From an uncultured Bacteroidales bacterium (GTDB lineage Bacteria > Bacteroidota > Bacteroidia > Bacteroidales > Muribaculaceae): DNA of 29,371 bases. Shown in pieces: positions 8,168 through 16,756 of the stretch. Within the stretch, counting starts at the first letter, position 1, and each line of letters begins with the position of its first letter. The stretch covers positions 1-29,371 of the forward strand of contig URIC01000029.1 of assembly GCA_900547755.1 (NCBI GenBank), given 5' to 3'. The notes under the pieces were generated by a model. It worked only from the letters and a program-made list of their open reading frames with translations. It made no database searches and had not been told where the DNA came from. The translations under genes were made by a program, and so were the position numbers.

Positions 8168-9013
8168 CTAATCATCTATCTGCGAATATAGCCATGCTAT
8201 CTCGTCGGGCCAGAGCAAGGGTTCGGGGGTTTCAAGAATTATAGGCATATCGTCGAACCTGGGGTCGTTCACCAGACGTATGAAGAACTCCTTGCCCAAA
8301 GTGCCCTGACCTATACAGGCGTGGCGGTCAATGCGCGAGCCGAGTTCCCTTTTGTCGTCGTTCAGGTGTATAGCCTTGAGGTAGCCGGCACCGATTACGC
8401 GGTCAAACTCCTCCCAGGTAGCCTTATATCCCTCGGGGGTGGCGAGGTCATATCCGGCGGAATATGTGTGACAGGTGTCCACACAGACGCCTACCCTGTC
8501 CTTGTCCTCCACGCCATCAATAATGCGGGCTATCTGGTCAAAGCGGAAACCGAGGTTAGAGCCTTGGCCGGCGGTATTCTCAATCACCGCCGTCACGCCT
8601 TCGGTAACATCCAGGGTATAATTGATGGATTCGGCTATAAGGTCCAGGCACTTGTCCTCGTCCATGCGGTTGAGGTGGCTGCCGGGATGGAAGTTCAGCA
8701 TCGAGAGACCGAGCAGTTCGCAGCGACGGAACTCGTCAAGGAAAGCCGTGCGGCTCATCTCCAGCTTCTCGGAGTCTGGACTGCCCAGATTAATCAGGAA
8801 ACTGTCATGAGGCAAAATCATGTCAGGCAAATAGCCCGACTCCATGCAGGAAAGGCGGAAAGCCTCGGCGTCTTTAGGCTTTATAGCGGCACTGCGCCAC
8901 CGGGAAGCATTGCGGGTGAACAACGCAAAAGCCCTGGCTCCTATTTCTTTAGCACGTAAGGGAGTGTTCTGCACCCCACCTTCGGCGCTGACGTGCGCTC
9001 CAATATATTTCAT
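8168..9013 (-). CDS. nfo: Endonuclease IV (AP endonuclease)
   Basis: 281 residues. Cleaves abasic sites and removes 3'-blocking groups in base-excision repair. All nine metal ligands of the trinuclear zinc site are present at the same numbers as in the E. coli enzyme when translation begins at MKYIGAHVSAEGG: H69, H109, E145, D179, H182, H216, D229, H231 and E261. This agreement fixes the start at 9013. The frame is open a further 35 codons upstream to 9118, but that extension would run into the divergent trmH promoter and has no counterpart in the family. It shares an 86-nt divergent control region with the TrmH-family gene at 9100. Confidence 0.96.
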   Translation of the reverse strand: MKYIGAHVSAEGGVQNTPLRAKEIGARAFALFTRNASRWRSAAIKPKDAEAFRLSCMESGYLPDMILPHDSFLINLGSPDSEKLEMSRTAFLDEFRRCELLGLSMLNFHPGSHLNRMDEDKCLDLIAESINYTLDVTEGVTAVIENTAGQGSNLGFRFDQIARIIDGVEDKDRVGVCVDTCHTYSAGYDLATPEGYKATWEEFDRVIGAGYLKAIHLNDDKRELGSRIDRHACIGQGTLGKEFFIRLVNDPRFDDMPIILETPEPLLWPDEIAWLYSQIDD

Positions 9014-9042
9014 GTACGGGATGTGTCTTGGTAAAATTCTCA

Positions 9043-9050
9043 CAAAGTTA
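9043..9050 (-). promoter_or_regulatory. nfo: -7 box for nfo
   Basis: The minus-strand reading is TAACTTTG, an exact TAnnTTTG match, 29 nt before the nfo start codon. There is no clear TTG at the expected -33 position. The placement supports the short nfo start. Confidence 0.5.
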
Positions 9051-9058
9051 ATAAAAAA

Positions 9059-9090
9059 TTTGTATAGGTGCGGAATTTGGACTAATTTTA
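9059..9090 (+). promoter_or_regulatory. Promoter for the trmH-radA operon
   Basis: TTTG at 9059-9062, a 20-nt spacer, then TAATTTTA at 9083-9090, which matches TAnnTTTG at all but the last position. The expected transcription start is only a few bases before the ATG at 9100, so the mRNA leader would be nearly absent. It overlaps the nfo control region in the opposite direction. Confidence 0.55.
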
Positions 9091-9099
9091 TTCCCTGAA

Positions 9100-9876
9100 A
9101 TGGAAATTTCCAAGTCAAAAATCAAAACATACGCAGCACTAAGTGCGCGTAAACATCGTGAAAACCAGGGCCTTTTTGTGGCCGAAGGGATGAAATGCGT
9201 GCTTGAAACACTGCCATTCTTCACCCTTGAGGCACTGATTCTGACACCTGTCTGCATACAGGCGCACGGGTTACCCCGAGGTGTGCCTGCAGAGCGCGTG
9301 TTTACCGCCGTTCCCAGGCAGATGGAGCAGATTTCAAGCCTGTCCACCCCTCCTGCCATGCTGGCCGTGTACCGCCTGCCCGAGCCGCATACACCGGAGC
9401 CCGCCGACCTGAAGAACGAACTCGCGCTCGTGTTGGACGGAGTGCAGGACCCCGGCAATCTCGGCACTATAATGCGCACGGCCGACTGGTTCGGAGTGCG
9501 TCACATCCTTGCCTCCCGCCAGACAGCGGACATATTCAACCCGAAGGCGGTGCAGGCCACGATGGGTGCGATAGGCCGTGTGCGGGTCAGCTATGTGGAT
9601 TTGCCCGTTTTCCTGACAGAATACAGGGCCGCCACGGGTCTGCCGGTGTATGGCACCCTTCTGGACGGTGACAGCATTTACACTTCAGAGCTGTCCGCCA
9701 AGGGTCTTATAGCCATGGGTAACGAAGGGAAAGGACTCACTGCGGAAGTGAGGAGCCTCGTCAGCCGTCCGCTGCTGATTCCCTCCTGGCCTGCCGGAGC
9801 GCCTGCCGTGGAGTCCCTGAATGTGGCTATGGCCACAGCCATAACTCTTGCCGAATTCCGGCGCAGACTATCTTAG
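9100..9876 (+). CDS. TrmH/SpoU-family RNA 2'-O-methyltransferase (first of two)
   Basis: 258 residues. An N-terminal substrate-binding domain (residues 1-95, with LFVAEGMKCV) precedes a trefoil-knot SPOUT catalytic domain. Motif 1 is DPGNLGTIMRTADWFG (117-132), with the conserved Asn120 and Arg126. Motif 2 is IAMGNEGKGL (204-213), and motif 3 is the knot segment ESLNVAMATAI (238-248). It methylates a ribose in rRNA or tRNA using S-adenosylmethionine; the target nucleotide cannot be read from the sequence. It leads a five-gene run; radA follows after 12 nt. A second member of the family lies at 12050 in the same run. Confidence 0.92.
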   Translation: MEISKSKIKTYAALSARKHRENQGLFVAEGMKCVLETLPFFTLEALILTPVCIQAHGLPRGVPAERVFTAVPRQMEQISSLSTPPAMLAVYRLPEPHTPEPADLKNELALVLDGVQDPGNLGTIMRTADWFGVRHILASRQTADIFNPKAVQATMGAIGRVRVSYVDLPVFLTEYRAATGLPVYGTLLDGDSIYTSELSAKGLIAMGNEGKGLTAEVRSLVSRPLLIPSWPAGAPAVESLNVAMATAITLAEFRRRLS

Positions 9877-9888
9877 AAACTGGTGAAA

Positions 9889-11259
9889 ATGGCAAAAGTA
9901 AAGACAGCATATTTCTGCAGCAACTGCGGACAGGAATCGCCCAAATGGGTAGGCAAATGTCCCAATTGCGGAGAGTGGAACACCTTTGTGGAGGAGAAGG
10001 TGAGCGTCTCCAAAGGGACGGGTAAAGCCACACGCGGCACCCTTGTCTCCGCAGACTCCAGGCCGGTGCCTCTGAGTGAGATACAGGCGCTGGACGAGCC
10101 TCGCATACATATGCCCAGCGAGGAACTCAACCGAGTGCTCGGCGGCGGCCTTGTAGCCGGTTCCCTTACCCTAATAGGTGGCGAACCAGGTATCGGAAAG
10201 TCTACGCTCATACTCCAGAACATACTGAGCATCAGAGGGAAACGCATACTTTACGTCTCCGGCGAGGAAAGTGCCACCCAGCTCAAACTTCGCGCCGACC
10301 GCATAGGCAAAGTGGCCGACAACACATATATATTATGTGAGACAAGTCTGGACCGCATCTTCACCCATATCCAGAATGTCAAGCCCCAGCTGGTGATAAT
10401 CGATTCCATACAGACCATCGCCAGCTCCGACATAGAGAGCGCCGCAGGCAGTGTGAGCCAGGTGCGAGAGTGCGCCGCCTCCCTGCTTCGATACGCCAAG
10501 GAGTCCGGTGTGCCTGTAATCCTGGTGGGACACATCAATAAAGAAGGGTCCATAGCCGGGCCCAAGGTGCTGGAACACATAGTGGACACAGTGCTTCAGT
10601 TCGAGGGGGACCGCCAGTACCTGTACCGCATACTTCGAGCCATAAAGAACCGCTTCGGGTCCACCTCCGAGATAGGCATCTACGAGATGGTGAGACGTGG
10701 ACTGAGGGAGGTGAAGAATCCCTCGGAAATGCTTCTTTCGGAAAACCGGGAAGAGCAGATGAGCGGAACGGCCATCGGAGTCAGCGTGGAGGGTGTACGC
10801 CCCTTCCTTATTGAAGTGCAGGCGCTGGTCAGCACAGCCGCTTACGGCACACCGCAAAGAGCTGTCACCGGTTTCGACCAGCGCCGCATGAATATGCTGC
10901 TGGCGGTACTGGAGAAGCGCGTGGGATTCAAGCTCGCCGCAAAAGATGTCTTCCTCAACATCGCCGGTGGCCTCAAGGTGTCGGACCCGGCTTTGGATAT
11001 GGCGGTAATCACCGCCATCCTGTCCTCCAACTTCGACATGGCTGTGCCGCGCGGCACAGCTTTTGCCGGCGAGGTGGGACTCTCTGGAGAGATACGCACC
11101 GTCACCCGTGTGGAACAGCGTGTGGCCGAAGCGGAAAAACTCGGTTTTGAAACCATCTATATCCCTTCCGGCAATCTCAAGGGGGTAAAAGACAAATTTT
11201 CAATCAACATAGTGGAGACCAACCGTGTGGAAACCCTGTTCCGCTCGCTGTTCGGATAA
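9889..11259 (+). CDS. radA: DNA repair protein RadA (Sms)
   Basis: 456 residues. RadA drives branch migration of recombination intermediates. In order: a four-cysteine zinc finger (C10, C13, C24, C27), a RecA-like ATPase with Walker A GGEPGIGKST (97-106) and a Walker B-like strand LVIIDSIQ (168-175), the RadA signature KNRFG (253-257), and a C-terminal Lon-protease-like domain. Length and domain order are normal for the family. A GTG at 9883 would add two residues (M-K); the ATG at 9889 gives the family N-terminus MAKVKTAYFC. The gap to the preceding methyltransferase gene is 12 nt and to the next gene 15 nt, so it is in the middle of an operon. Confidence 0.97.
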   Translation: MAKVKTAYFCSNCGQESPKWVGKCPNCGEWNTFVEEKVSVSKGTGKATRGTLVSADSRPVPLSEIQALDEPRIHMPSEELNRVLGGGLVAGSLTLIGGEPGIGKSTLILQNILSIRGKRILYVSGEESATQLKLRADRIGKVADNTYILCETSLDRIFTHIQNVKPQLVIIDSIQTIASSDIESAAGSVSQVRECAASLLRYAKESGVPVILVGHINKEGSIAGPKVLEHIVDTVLQFEGDRQYLYRILRAIKNRFGSTSEIGIYEMVRRGLREVKNPSEMLLSENREEQMSGTAIGVSVEGVRPFLIEVQALVSTAAYGTPQRAVTGFDQRRMNMLLAVLEKRVGFKLAAKDVFLNIAGGLKVSDPALDMAVITAILSSNFDMAVPRGTAFAGEVGLSGEIRTVTRVEQRVAEAEKLGFETIYIPSGNLKGVKDKFSINIVETNRVETLFRSLFG

Positions 11260-11274
11260 CCGTTCCCTCAGTCA

Positions 11275-12045
11275 ATGAACAACATGGAGAAGACTCACAA
11301 ACATACCTATCATCTCACAGCTGGCGAATGTGACGCCACAGGGCATTTGCCTCTGACATCCCTGTGCGAAAGGCTCATAGAGGTGGCTACCGAACACGCC
11401 AACATGCTCGGAATAGGCTACAGCAGACTCATCGCCTTAGGTCTGGGGTGGGTGCTGTCCCGCGTCTCGGTGGAAATCACTTCCTATCCGTGCATAAACG
11501 ACACATACAGCATCACCACCTGGATAGAGAGCATAAACCGACGCTTCTCGGAGCGTAATATGCTCATCCGGGATTCCAAAGGGAAGACCATAGGCTACGC
11601 CCGCACCGTCTGGGTGGCGATAGACATACGGAAACGTACAATGGGGGACCTGACACTCATAGCCGCGGAATCCCTCCCCTGCCCTTCCCTTCCCTGTCCC
11701 ATAACCAAGATGCCGCGTCTGAACAGCCCAGGCCCCGGCGCGCTTGAATTTGACTATACATTCCGTTACTGTGACCTGGACTTCAACCGTCATGTGAATA
11801 CAGTACGCCACATAGACCTGATACTCAACCGGTGGCCTTTGGAACAATTTGACCGCTGCCTGGTGAGACGCCTTGACATAGGTTTCAGCCATGAGTGTTA
11901 TTTCCACGATGTGGTGACGGTGCGTGCCTCGCAAAGCGGCAACGTGAACGACTGCGAGCTGCTGCGCGACGGCACGAAAATGGTGTCCGCACGCCTGACC
12001 TGGCAGGACAGAGAGACGGCGCCCACCTCATTCATACCCCTTTAG
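11275..12045 (+). CDS. Acyl-ACP thioesterase (double hotdog, FatA/FatB-like)
   Basis: 256 residues. Hydrolyses fatty acyl-ACP and so sets chain length and releases free fatty acid. There are two hotdog repeats. The first (about 10-130) contains the helix region CERLIEVATEHAN and the strand YARTVWVAIDI. The second starts at about 155 with FRYCDLDFNRHVNTVRHID, which carries the D169-x-N171-x-H173 pattern of the plant and bacterial acyl-ACP thioesterase active site. No signal peptide. A second ATG at 11284 would shorten it by three residues. It starts 15 nt after radA, and the next gene starts 4 nt after its stop. The chain-length preference cannot be inferred. Confidence 0.88.
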   Translation: MNNMEKTHKHTYHLTAGECDATGHLPLTSLCERLIEVATEHANMLGIGYSRLIALGLGWVLSRVSVEITSYPCINDTYSITTWIESINRRFSERNMLIRDSKGKTIGYARTVWVAIDIRKRTMGDLTLIAAESLPCPSLPCPITKMPRLNSPGPGALEFDYTFRYCDLDFNRHVNTVRHIDLILNRWPLEQFDRCLVRRLDIGFSHECYFHDVVTVRASQSGNVNDCELLRDGTKMVSARLTWQDRETAPTSFIPL

Positions 12046-12049
12046 CGAC

Positions 12050-12862
12050 ATGATACTTACAGAAGTGACATCCCTGCAGTCCCCGGGCCTCGAACCATAC
12101 GTCTCGCTGACAGAGACGCAGCTGCGCAATCGGCTCAACCCGGCAGAAGGACTCTTCATAGCTGAAAGTCCGAAAGTAATCAATGTGGCCCTTGACGCCG
12201 GTTATGAGCCTGTATCGCTGCTGTGCGAGTCGCGCCATATAGACGGAGACGCCGCCTCGGTCATAGCCCGTTGCCCGGCGGACATGCCGGTCTACACCGG
12301 CGCCCGCGAACTGCTCGCCGCCCTGACAGGCTACAGGCTGACCCGAGGAGTGCTTTGCGCCATGCGCCGGCATCCCGTCCCGGCAGTGGCTGATATTTGC
12401 CGCGACGCACGACGTGTGGCGGTGGTAGACACCGTTTCCGACAGCACCAACATCGGTGCCATCTTCCGTTCCGCAGCGGCCCTCGGCATAGATGCCGTAC
12501 TCCTCACGCCCTCCTCCTGCGACCCGCTGAACCGCCGCTCCGTGAGAGTATCCATGGGAAGTGTCTTTCTGGTTCCCTGGACATGGATTCCCGAGGACCT
12601 GGCACCCCTGAAAGCGCTGGGCTTCAAGGTGGCGGCATTAGCCCTCTCGGACGATTCGCTGCCTATCGACCATCCGGCACCGGCCTCCGAACCCAAGCTG
12701 GCGCTACGCTTAGGCACCGAGGGAGACGGCTTGAGCGCCAAGGCGGTAGGCGAGGCGGACTATGTGCTGCGTATTCCCATGCACCACACGGTAGACTCCC
12801 TGAACGTGGCCGCCGCTTCCGCCGTGGCTTTCTGGCAACTCTCAGTAAACAGGAAACACTGA
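12050..12862 (+). CDS. TrmH/SpoU-family RNA 2'-O-methyltransferase (second of two)
   Basis: 270 residues, same family as the gene at 9100 but quite different in sequence, so not a recent copy. The N-terminal part contains LFIAESPKVI, the usual substrate-binding domain. Motif 1 is DSTNIGAIFRSAAALG (131-146) with Asn134 and Arg140, motif 2 is LRLGTEGDGLS (219-229), and motif 3 is HTVDSLNVAAASAVAFW (246-262). It uses S-adenosylmethionine to methylate a ribose in structured RNA; the target is unknown. The intergenic gap before it is only 4 nt, so it is likely translated from the same mRNA as the thioesterase and RadA. It is followed 26 nt later by the ABC permease. Confidence 0.92.
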   Translation: MILTEVTSLQSPGLEPYVSLTETQLRNRLNPAEGLFIAESPKVINVALDAGYEPVSLLCESRHIDGDAASVIARCPADMPVYTGARELLAALTGYRLTRGVLCAMRRHPVPAVADICRDARRVAVVDTVSDSTNIGAIFRSAAALGIDAVLLTPSSCDPLNRRSVRVSMGSVFLVPWTWIPEDLAPLKALGFKVAALALSDDSLPIDHPAPASEPKLALRLGTEGDGLSAKAVGEADYVLRIPMHHTVDSLNVAAASAVAFWQLSVNRKH

Positions 12863-12888
12863 AAGAAAACCTAACGATTTCATAGACA

Positions 12889-14121
12889 GTGAACACATCA
12901 CTCTACATAGCACGCAGACTGGCCCTTTCGGGCTCCGGCTCCAAACAGTCGCCGGCGCTCCGGGTGGCAGTCATCTCCACCGCGCTCTCCATAGCCGTCA
13001 TGCTCCTCAGCATAAGTGTGGTACGCGGATTCCGTGAGCAAATACGCGACAAAATAACCGGTTTCGACGCACATATAAGCCTATATCCATCCGTTCAGTA
13101 TGAGGAAGACTCCCCGGTGGTGGAATACACCCCGGAGCTGAAAGAGTTCCTTGACTCGCGCCCGTACATAAACCGCGCAGACCTGATTCTTGCCGCACCG
13201 GTACTGCTGAAGACACCGCAATCTTTCAAGGGCCTATATATAAGAGGGGTGGAACCGGACTACGATTTCTCGTTCCTGCAAAAAAATCTGACACAAGGCA
13301 CCGTTCCGGCTCCCGGACATAAGTATGAGGTGCTGATTTCCTCGGCCTCCGCAGACAAACTCGGCGTAGGAAGCGGCGACTCCATCAACCTGTTCATGGC
13401 CGATGACATGAAGGCCCGCAAGGTGAAGGTGGCCGGTGTCTTCAACACGCATTTCGACTCTTACGACCAATTCTTCACATTCGGACCATCATCCCTGGTA
13501 CGGGAACTCACGGGGCTCGACACACTGCAGGGGTCTGCCATAGACATCACCACCGCAGACTTCGCGCAGCTCCGACAGAATAACCGACAGCTTATCTCCG
13601 ACCTCAACGCAGCCATAAGAAGCGGAAAGGTGAACCAGAACTTCCAGAGCCTTACCGCTTTGGACAAAGGGGGACATTACTTTGCATGGCTGGACCTCCT
13701 GGACGTAAATGTCTGGGTGATTCTCTCTCTCATGAGCGCCGTGGCCGTGTTCACCCTAATCTCCGGAATGTTGGTGATAATAATGGAGCGTATCCGCTTT
13801 ATAGGGGTGATGCGCAGCATAGGCGCCACCCGCAGACAGATACGCGATGTCTTCATACTTCTGGCCATACGCATAGGCCTGCGGGGTATGCTTTGGGGCG
13901 GGGGCGCCGCATTAATCCTCATCGTGCTGCAAAAATACACACGCTTCATCCCGTTGGACCCTGACGCCTACTACATAGACTTCGTGCCGGTAAGCCTTGA
14001 GCCGCTCCCCTTCCTCGGCGTATTTGCAGGTTTCACACTTATCACCTGGCTGGCCCTCATCCTCCCTTCGCAGTTTGCCGGGCGCATCAAGCCGGTGGAG
14101 ACACTGCGCTTTGAGAGCTGA
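12889..14121 (+). CDS. LolC/LolE-like ABC transporter permease (FtsX/MacB_PCD family)
   Basis: 410 residues. The membrane plan is typical of lipoprotein-releasing permeases: one N-terminal helix (about 22-46), a large periplasmic domain (about 47-260), then three helices toward the C-terminus. The cytoplasmic coupling segment GVMRSIGATRRQIRDVF follows the second helix, as in LolC/LolE. The start is GTG at 12889, because the same frame has a TAG at 12883 and no ATG fits. The protein probably moves outer-membrane lipoproteins out of the inner membrane together with a LolD-type ATPase that is not in the window. It ends the five-gene run. A related macrolide- or peptide-export permease is the alternative. 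Confidence 0.85.
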   Translation: MNTSLYIARRLALSGSGSKQSPALRVAVISTALSIAVMLLSISVVRGFREQIRDKITGFDAHISLYPSVQYEEDSPVVEYTPELKEFLDSRPYINRADLILAAPVLLKTPQSFKGLYIRGVEPDYDFSFLQKNLTQGTVPAPGHKYEVLISSASADKLGVGSGDSINLFMADDMKARKVKVAGVFNTHFDSYDQFFTFGPSSLVRELTGLDTLQGSAIDITTADFAQLRQNNRQLISDLNAAIRSGKVNQNFQSLTALDKGGHYFAWLDLLDVNVWVILSLMSAVAVFTLISGMLVIIMERIRFIGVMRSIGATRRQIRDVFILLAIRIGLRGMLWGGGAALILIVLQKYTRFIPLDPDAYYIDFVPVSLEPLPFLGVFAGFTLITWLALILPSQFAGRIKPVETLRFES

Positions 14122-14428
14122 TTCGAAAAGAGCGCCACGCTCCCTGCCTTTGACGGTCCGGGAACGCAGCGTATCACTTTTCCGTAATTTAAGACTCTTT
14201 CTCAGTTAAGGATTACGGTTCCTGTGTGAGCGGAATGTGTATATGCTCTCGCAAAATTCCGCAGGAAGTTGATTGTTGACTTACGTGGAGTCTTCATACT
14301 TGTTTCATTGACCTCTACAGTCGTAATAGTTTTATCAGAGTAGACTTTCAGCATAGGCAAAATATGGTTTTAAGTTGAAGTTTTACATAAGTTAAACGTA
14401 CATCTTACACATTTAGTATAAATTATTT
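14122..14428. other. 307-nt intergenic region, no gene seen
   Basis: AT-rich, especially the last 120 nt. Two weak hairpins are visible: gagcg-cca-cgctc just after the permease stop, which lacks a T run, and gcggaat/attccgc at 14230-14262 with a 19-nt loop. No exact TAnnTTTG box with a fitting TTG was found before cutC. No open frame looks protein-like. Confidence 0.5.
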
Positions 14429-15157
14429 ATGATTTTTATCAACACCCGCCGAATCGAAGTATGCTGCGGCTCCATGGCAGATGTGCTGACGGCCCGCTCA
14501 GCCGGGGCCATACGTGTGGAACTCTGTTCCGCCATCGAGGTAGGGGGACTCACCCCCTCCGCCGGCCTCATAGCAGGTGCCGTAAGAGAACGCTCCGCGA
14601 TGGCCGTCAATGTGCTTATACGCCCCCGTGGCGGCGATTTCGTATATTCCGACCGCGAGATTGCGGTCATGGAGGCGGATATCGAAGCGGCCAAAGCCGC
14701 CGGCGCACAAGGAGTGGTGATTGGAGCCATGACCCCTTCAGGAGACGTGGACATGAAGACAATGCGCCGTCTGTTGGCGCATTGCGAAGATATGGATGTC
14801 ACATTTCACCGCGCCTTCGATGTCTGTGCGTCCCCATCCGATGCACTTGAACAAATCATCGCCCTCGGCATACCCCGCCTGCTTACCTCCGGCTGCAAGG
14901 CCACAGCCCTTGAGGGTGCGCCGCTGATTGCGGAGCTGGTGGCTCAGGCTGCCGGACGCATACAGATAATGCCAGGCAGCGGCATCAATCCTGCCAACAT
15001 TGCCGAGATAGAAAGCATAACCGGTGCCAGGGAGTTCCACTCCACCTGTACCGACAAGTCGTTGCCGGCCCCCTGCTGTGCCCCGCTGTTCGGATGCGCG
15101 GCACGCCCGGCGGACTTCCAGACGGTAAAATACCTTGTAACCGGCATGCAGCCATGA
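14429..15157 (+). CDS. cutC: CutC-family protein
   Basis: 242 residues, a TIM-barrel protein of full family length. Conserved runs are EVCCGSMADVLTA near the N-terminus, GAIRVELCSAIEVGGLTPS (about 26-44), the barrel strand VLIRPRGGDFVYSD (about 61-74) and VTFHRAFDVC (about 124-133). It is named for a copper-tolerance role in E. coli, but the biochemical activity of the family is not settled, so the name says little about function. The start at 14429 gives a short leader (MIFINTRR) before the first strand. The stop codon overlaps the ATG of the following membrane-protein gene (ATGA at 15154-15157), pointing to coupled translation. Confidence 0.92.
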   Translation: MIFINTRRIEVCCGSMADVLTARSAGAIRVELCSAIEVGGLTPSAGLIAGAVRERSAMAVNVLIRPRGGDFVYSDREIAVMEADIEAAKAAGAQGVVIGAMTPSGDVDMKTMRRLLAHCEDMDVTFHRAFDVCASPSDALEQIIALGIPRLLTSGCKATALEGAPLIAELVAQAAGRIQIMPGSGINPANIAEIESITGAREFHSTCTDKSLPAPCCAPLFGCAARPADFQTVKYLVTGMQP

Positions 15158-16743
15158 AAACCAAGACCCGCCACAATCCGTATGCAGGGACGGTGGTCCT
15201 TGTCCTGTTCACCCTGACCTTCGCTTTCTTCTTCATAGGCATGCCCAGGTATCTGGACGACCTGTGGTATTCCGTCCATCTGAAACCATGGTTCGACGGC
15301 GTGCCGGGAACCTCCCCCCTGTCAGGAATTTTGGAAACCTGGACAGACCACATCGCCACCGATAATGTAAGGCTTGCCAACATAGTATTCGTGCCTTTCC
15401 TTCTGCTGCCCAAGTGGGTGGGGTCCGGCATCGCCGCTGTCTTATGGGGATTGGCCATGTACCGGGGTGCCCGGATGGCCGGCATAAATCCACGCCGTCT
15501 CACTGTCTGGTTATGTCTGGCTATGTTTATGTGGACATTCTTCCTGCCATGGTACGACTGCATGGGAGTGGAGAATTTTCAGTTCAACTATATATGGGCC
15601 ACTTTCTTGGCTGTGGCGGCGCTGAAGGTATTCTTCTCGGATTCGGACCGTAACAAAGCATTGACTTTCATTTTAGGAATCACTGTCGGCACATGGCACG
15701 AGGGGTTCACCGCTCCGCTGATTGCATCGTTTTCGGCAGTTCTCATACTGTTTCCCTCGAAGCGCAATGCCAGGCGATGGTGGCTGCTGGCCGGGCTAAG
15801 CTGCGGAATGGTATGGATGCTGGCGTGGCCTACGTCGTGGAACAAAGTGTCCGAGGACGCAGCGGAGAACGGATTCGGGCTGAGCCGACTGCTGTACCTC
15901 TGCTTCCAGCACCCTGCGTTTCTGCTTATGCTCCTGACTGTACTTACAGCCGTATGCCGCGAGCGCTGGCGCAAACTGCTGCGGGACCCGTTCATCCTTG
16001 CCCTGATAATCAGCGCTCTTGTAAACTTCGCAATACACTTCGTCACTACACGCACATCCCGTCCGGGCTGGTGGGGCGAGTTCTGCTCCGTCCTGGTCAT
16101 AGTCGGGCTTCTGAAGAGAATGTGTACGGAATGTCGGTCACGGCACGCCACACCTTATATATACATAACTTCCGCGCTTTTGCTGTCTCTGACCTTCATC
16201 CGTCAGGCGCTGGTGGACTACTATACCGTCTCCGTCAGCCGGGCCTACTGTAGAGCCCTGAATGAGCATATACATACGGGCAAAAACACGGTTTTCGCCG
16301 AAGTCCCGGAAGAACACACCTCTCCTCTGATATGTATGTTCGCACCCGATTTCACTCCACTTTTAGCCCCCGTGAATCTCTTGTTCGTAAATATGTATTT
16401 CCACCCGGACAATGACGGCACATTCAATCCGGTGCCGCAGGAACTAAGAATGGTAACATCCGATACCGGAACGCCCGTACCGCCCATTGACGGAGGCACA
16501 GACCTACATATCAGAGAGATAGATGGCCGCTTATTCATGCCTACGGAAGAGGAAGAAGGCTGGAGTGAATTTACAGCACAGGTGGACTTCGGATACACAG
16601 TAAAAGACAATGTGCGGATGTTGTACCACACTTTCACATCCGAGGCGGACGGCCGCCGCTACGCCTATCTGTATCCCTGGCGCCGTGTGGTGGAGATGCG
16701 CCTGGGGCATCCGCGAGCCATATCTCCCGTTTCTCCCCTCTAA
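15154..16743 (+). CDS. Polytopic membrane protein, GT-C glycosyltransferase-like (DUF6056-like)
   Basis: 529 residues with roughly ten membrane helices in residues 10-350, then a soluble C-terminal region of about 160 residues. After the first helix there is an Asp pair (D35-D36 in PRYLDDLWY), and a further loop has GTWHEGF (H182, E183). Acidic residues at the first extracytoplasmic loop are typical of lipid-linked-sugar (GT-C) transferases, so transfer of a sugar to an envelope glycan is the best guess. Similar proteins in Bacteroidota are annotated DUF6056; I assign this from memory of the pattern, not from a search. The frame is open back to 15094 inside cutC, but the ATG at 15154 overlaps the cutC stop and directly precedes the first helix. 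Confidence 0.65.
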   Translation: MKTKTRHNPYAGTVVLVLFTLTFAFFFIGMPRYLDDLWYSVHLKPWFDGVPGTSPLSGILETWTDHIATDNVRLANIVFVPFLLLPKWVGSGIAAVLWGLAMYRGARMAGINPRRLTVWLCLAMFMWTFFLPWYDCMGVENFQFNYIWATFLAVAALKVFFSDSDRNKALTFILGITVGTWHEGFTAPLIASFSAVLILFPSKRNARRWWLLAGLSCGMVWMLAWPTSWNKVSEDAAENGFGLSRLLYLCFQHPAFLLMLLTVLTAVCRERWRKLLRDPFILALIISALVNFAIHFVTTRTSRPGWWGEFCSVLVIVGLLKRMCTECRSRHATPYIYITSALLLSLTFIRQALVDYYTVSVSRAYCRALNEHIHTGKNTVFAEVPEEHTSPLICMFAPDFTPLLAPVNLLFVNMYFHPDNDGTFNPVPQELRMVTSDTGTPVPPIDGGTDLHIREIDGRLFMPTEEEEGWSEFTAQVDFGYTVKDNVRMLYHTFTSEADGRRYAYLYPWRRVVEMRLGHPRAISPVSPL

Positions 16744-16756
16744 ACTTTTGTATGAA

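Noticed and set aside
9014..9118. N-terminal extension of endonuclease IV to an ATG at 9118
   Set aside because: With the start at 9013 all nine zinc ligands match E. coli numbering. The extension overlaps the divergent gene's start and promoter.
12397..12885. A 162-codon plus-strand frame inside the second TrmH-family gene
   Set aside because: Arg- and Gly-rich translation in an alternative frame of a gene with all three SPOUT motifs.
14230..14262. Hairpin in the gap before cutC as a small RNA or terminator
   Set aside because: Only 7 bp with a 19-nt loop, no T run and no promoter in front.
15094..15153. Earlier start for the membrane protein inside cutC
   Set aside because: The ATG at 15154 overlaps the cutC stop and precedes the first helix. 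The extra residues look like a shadow of CutC.
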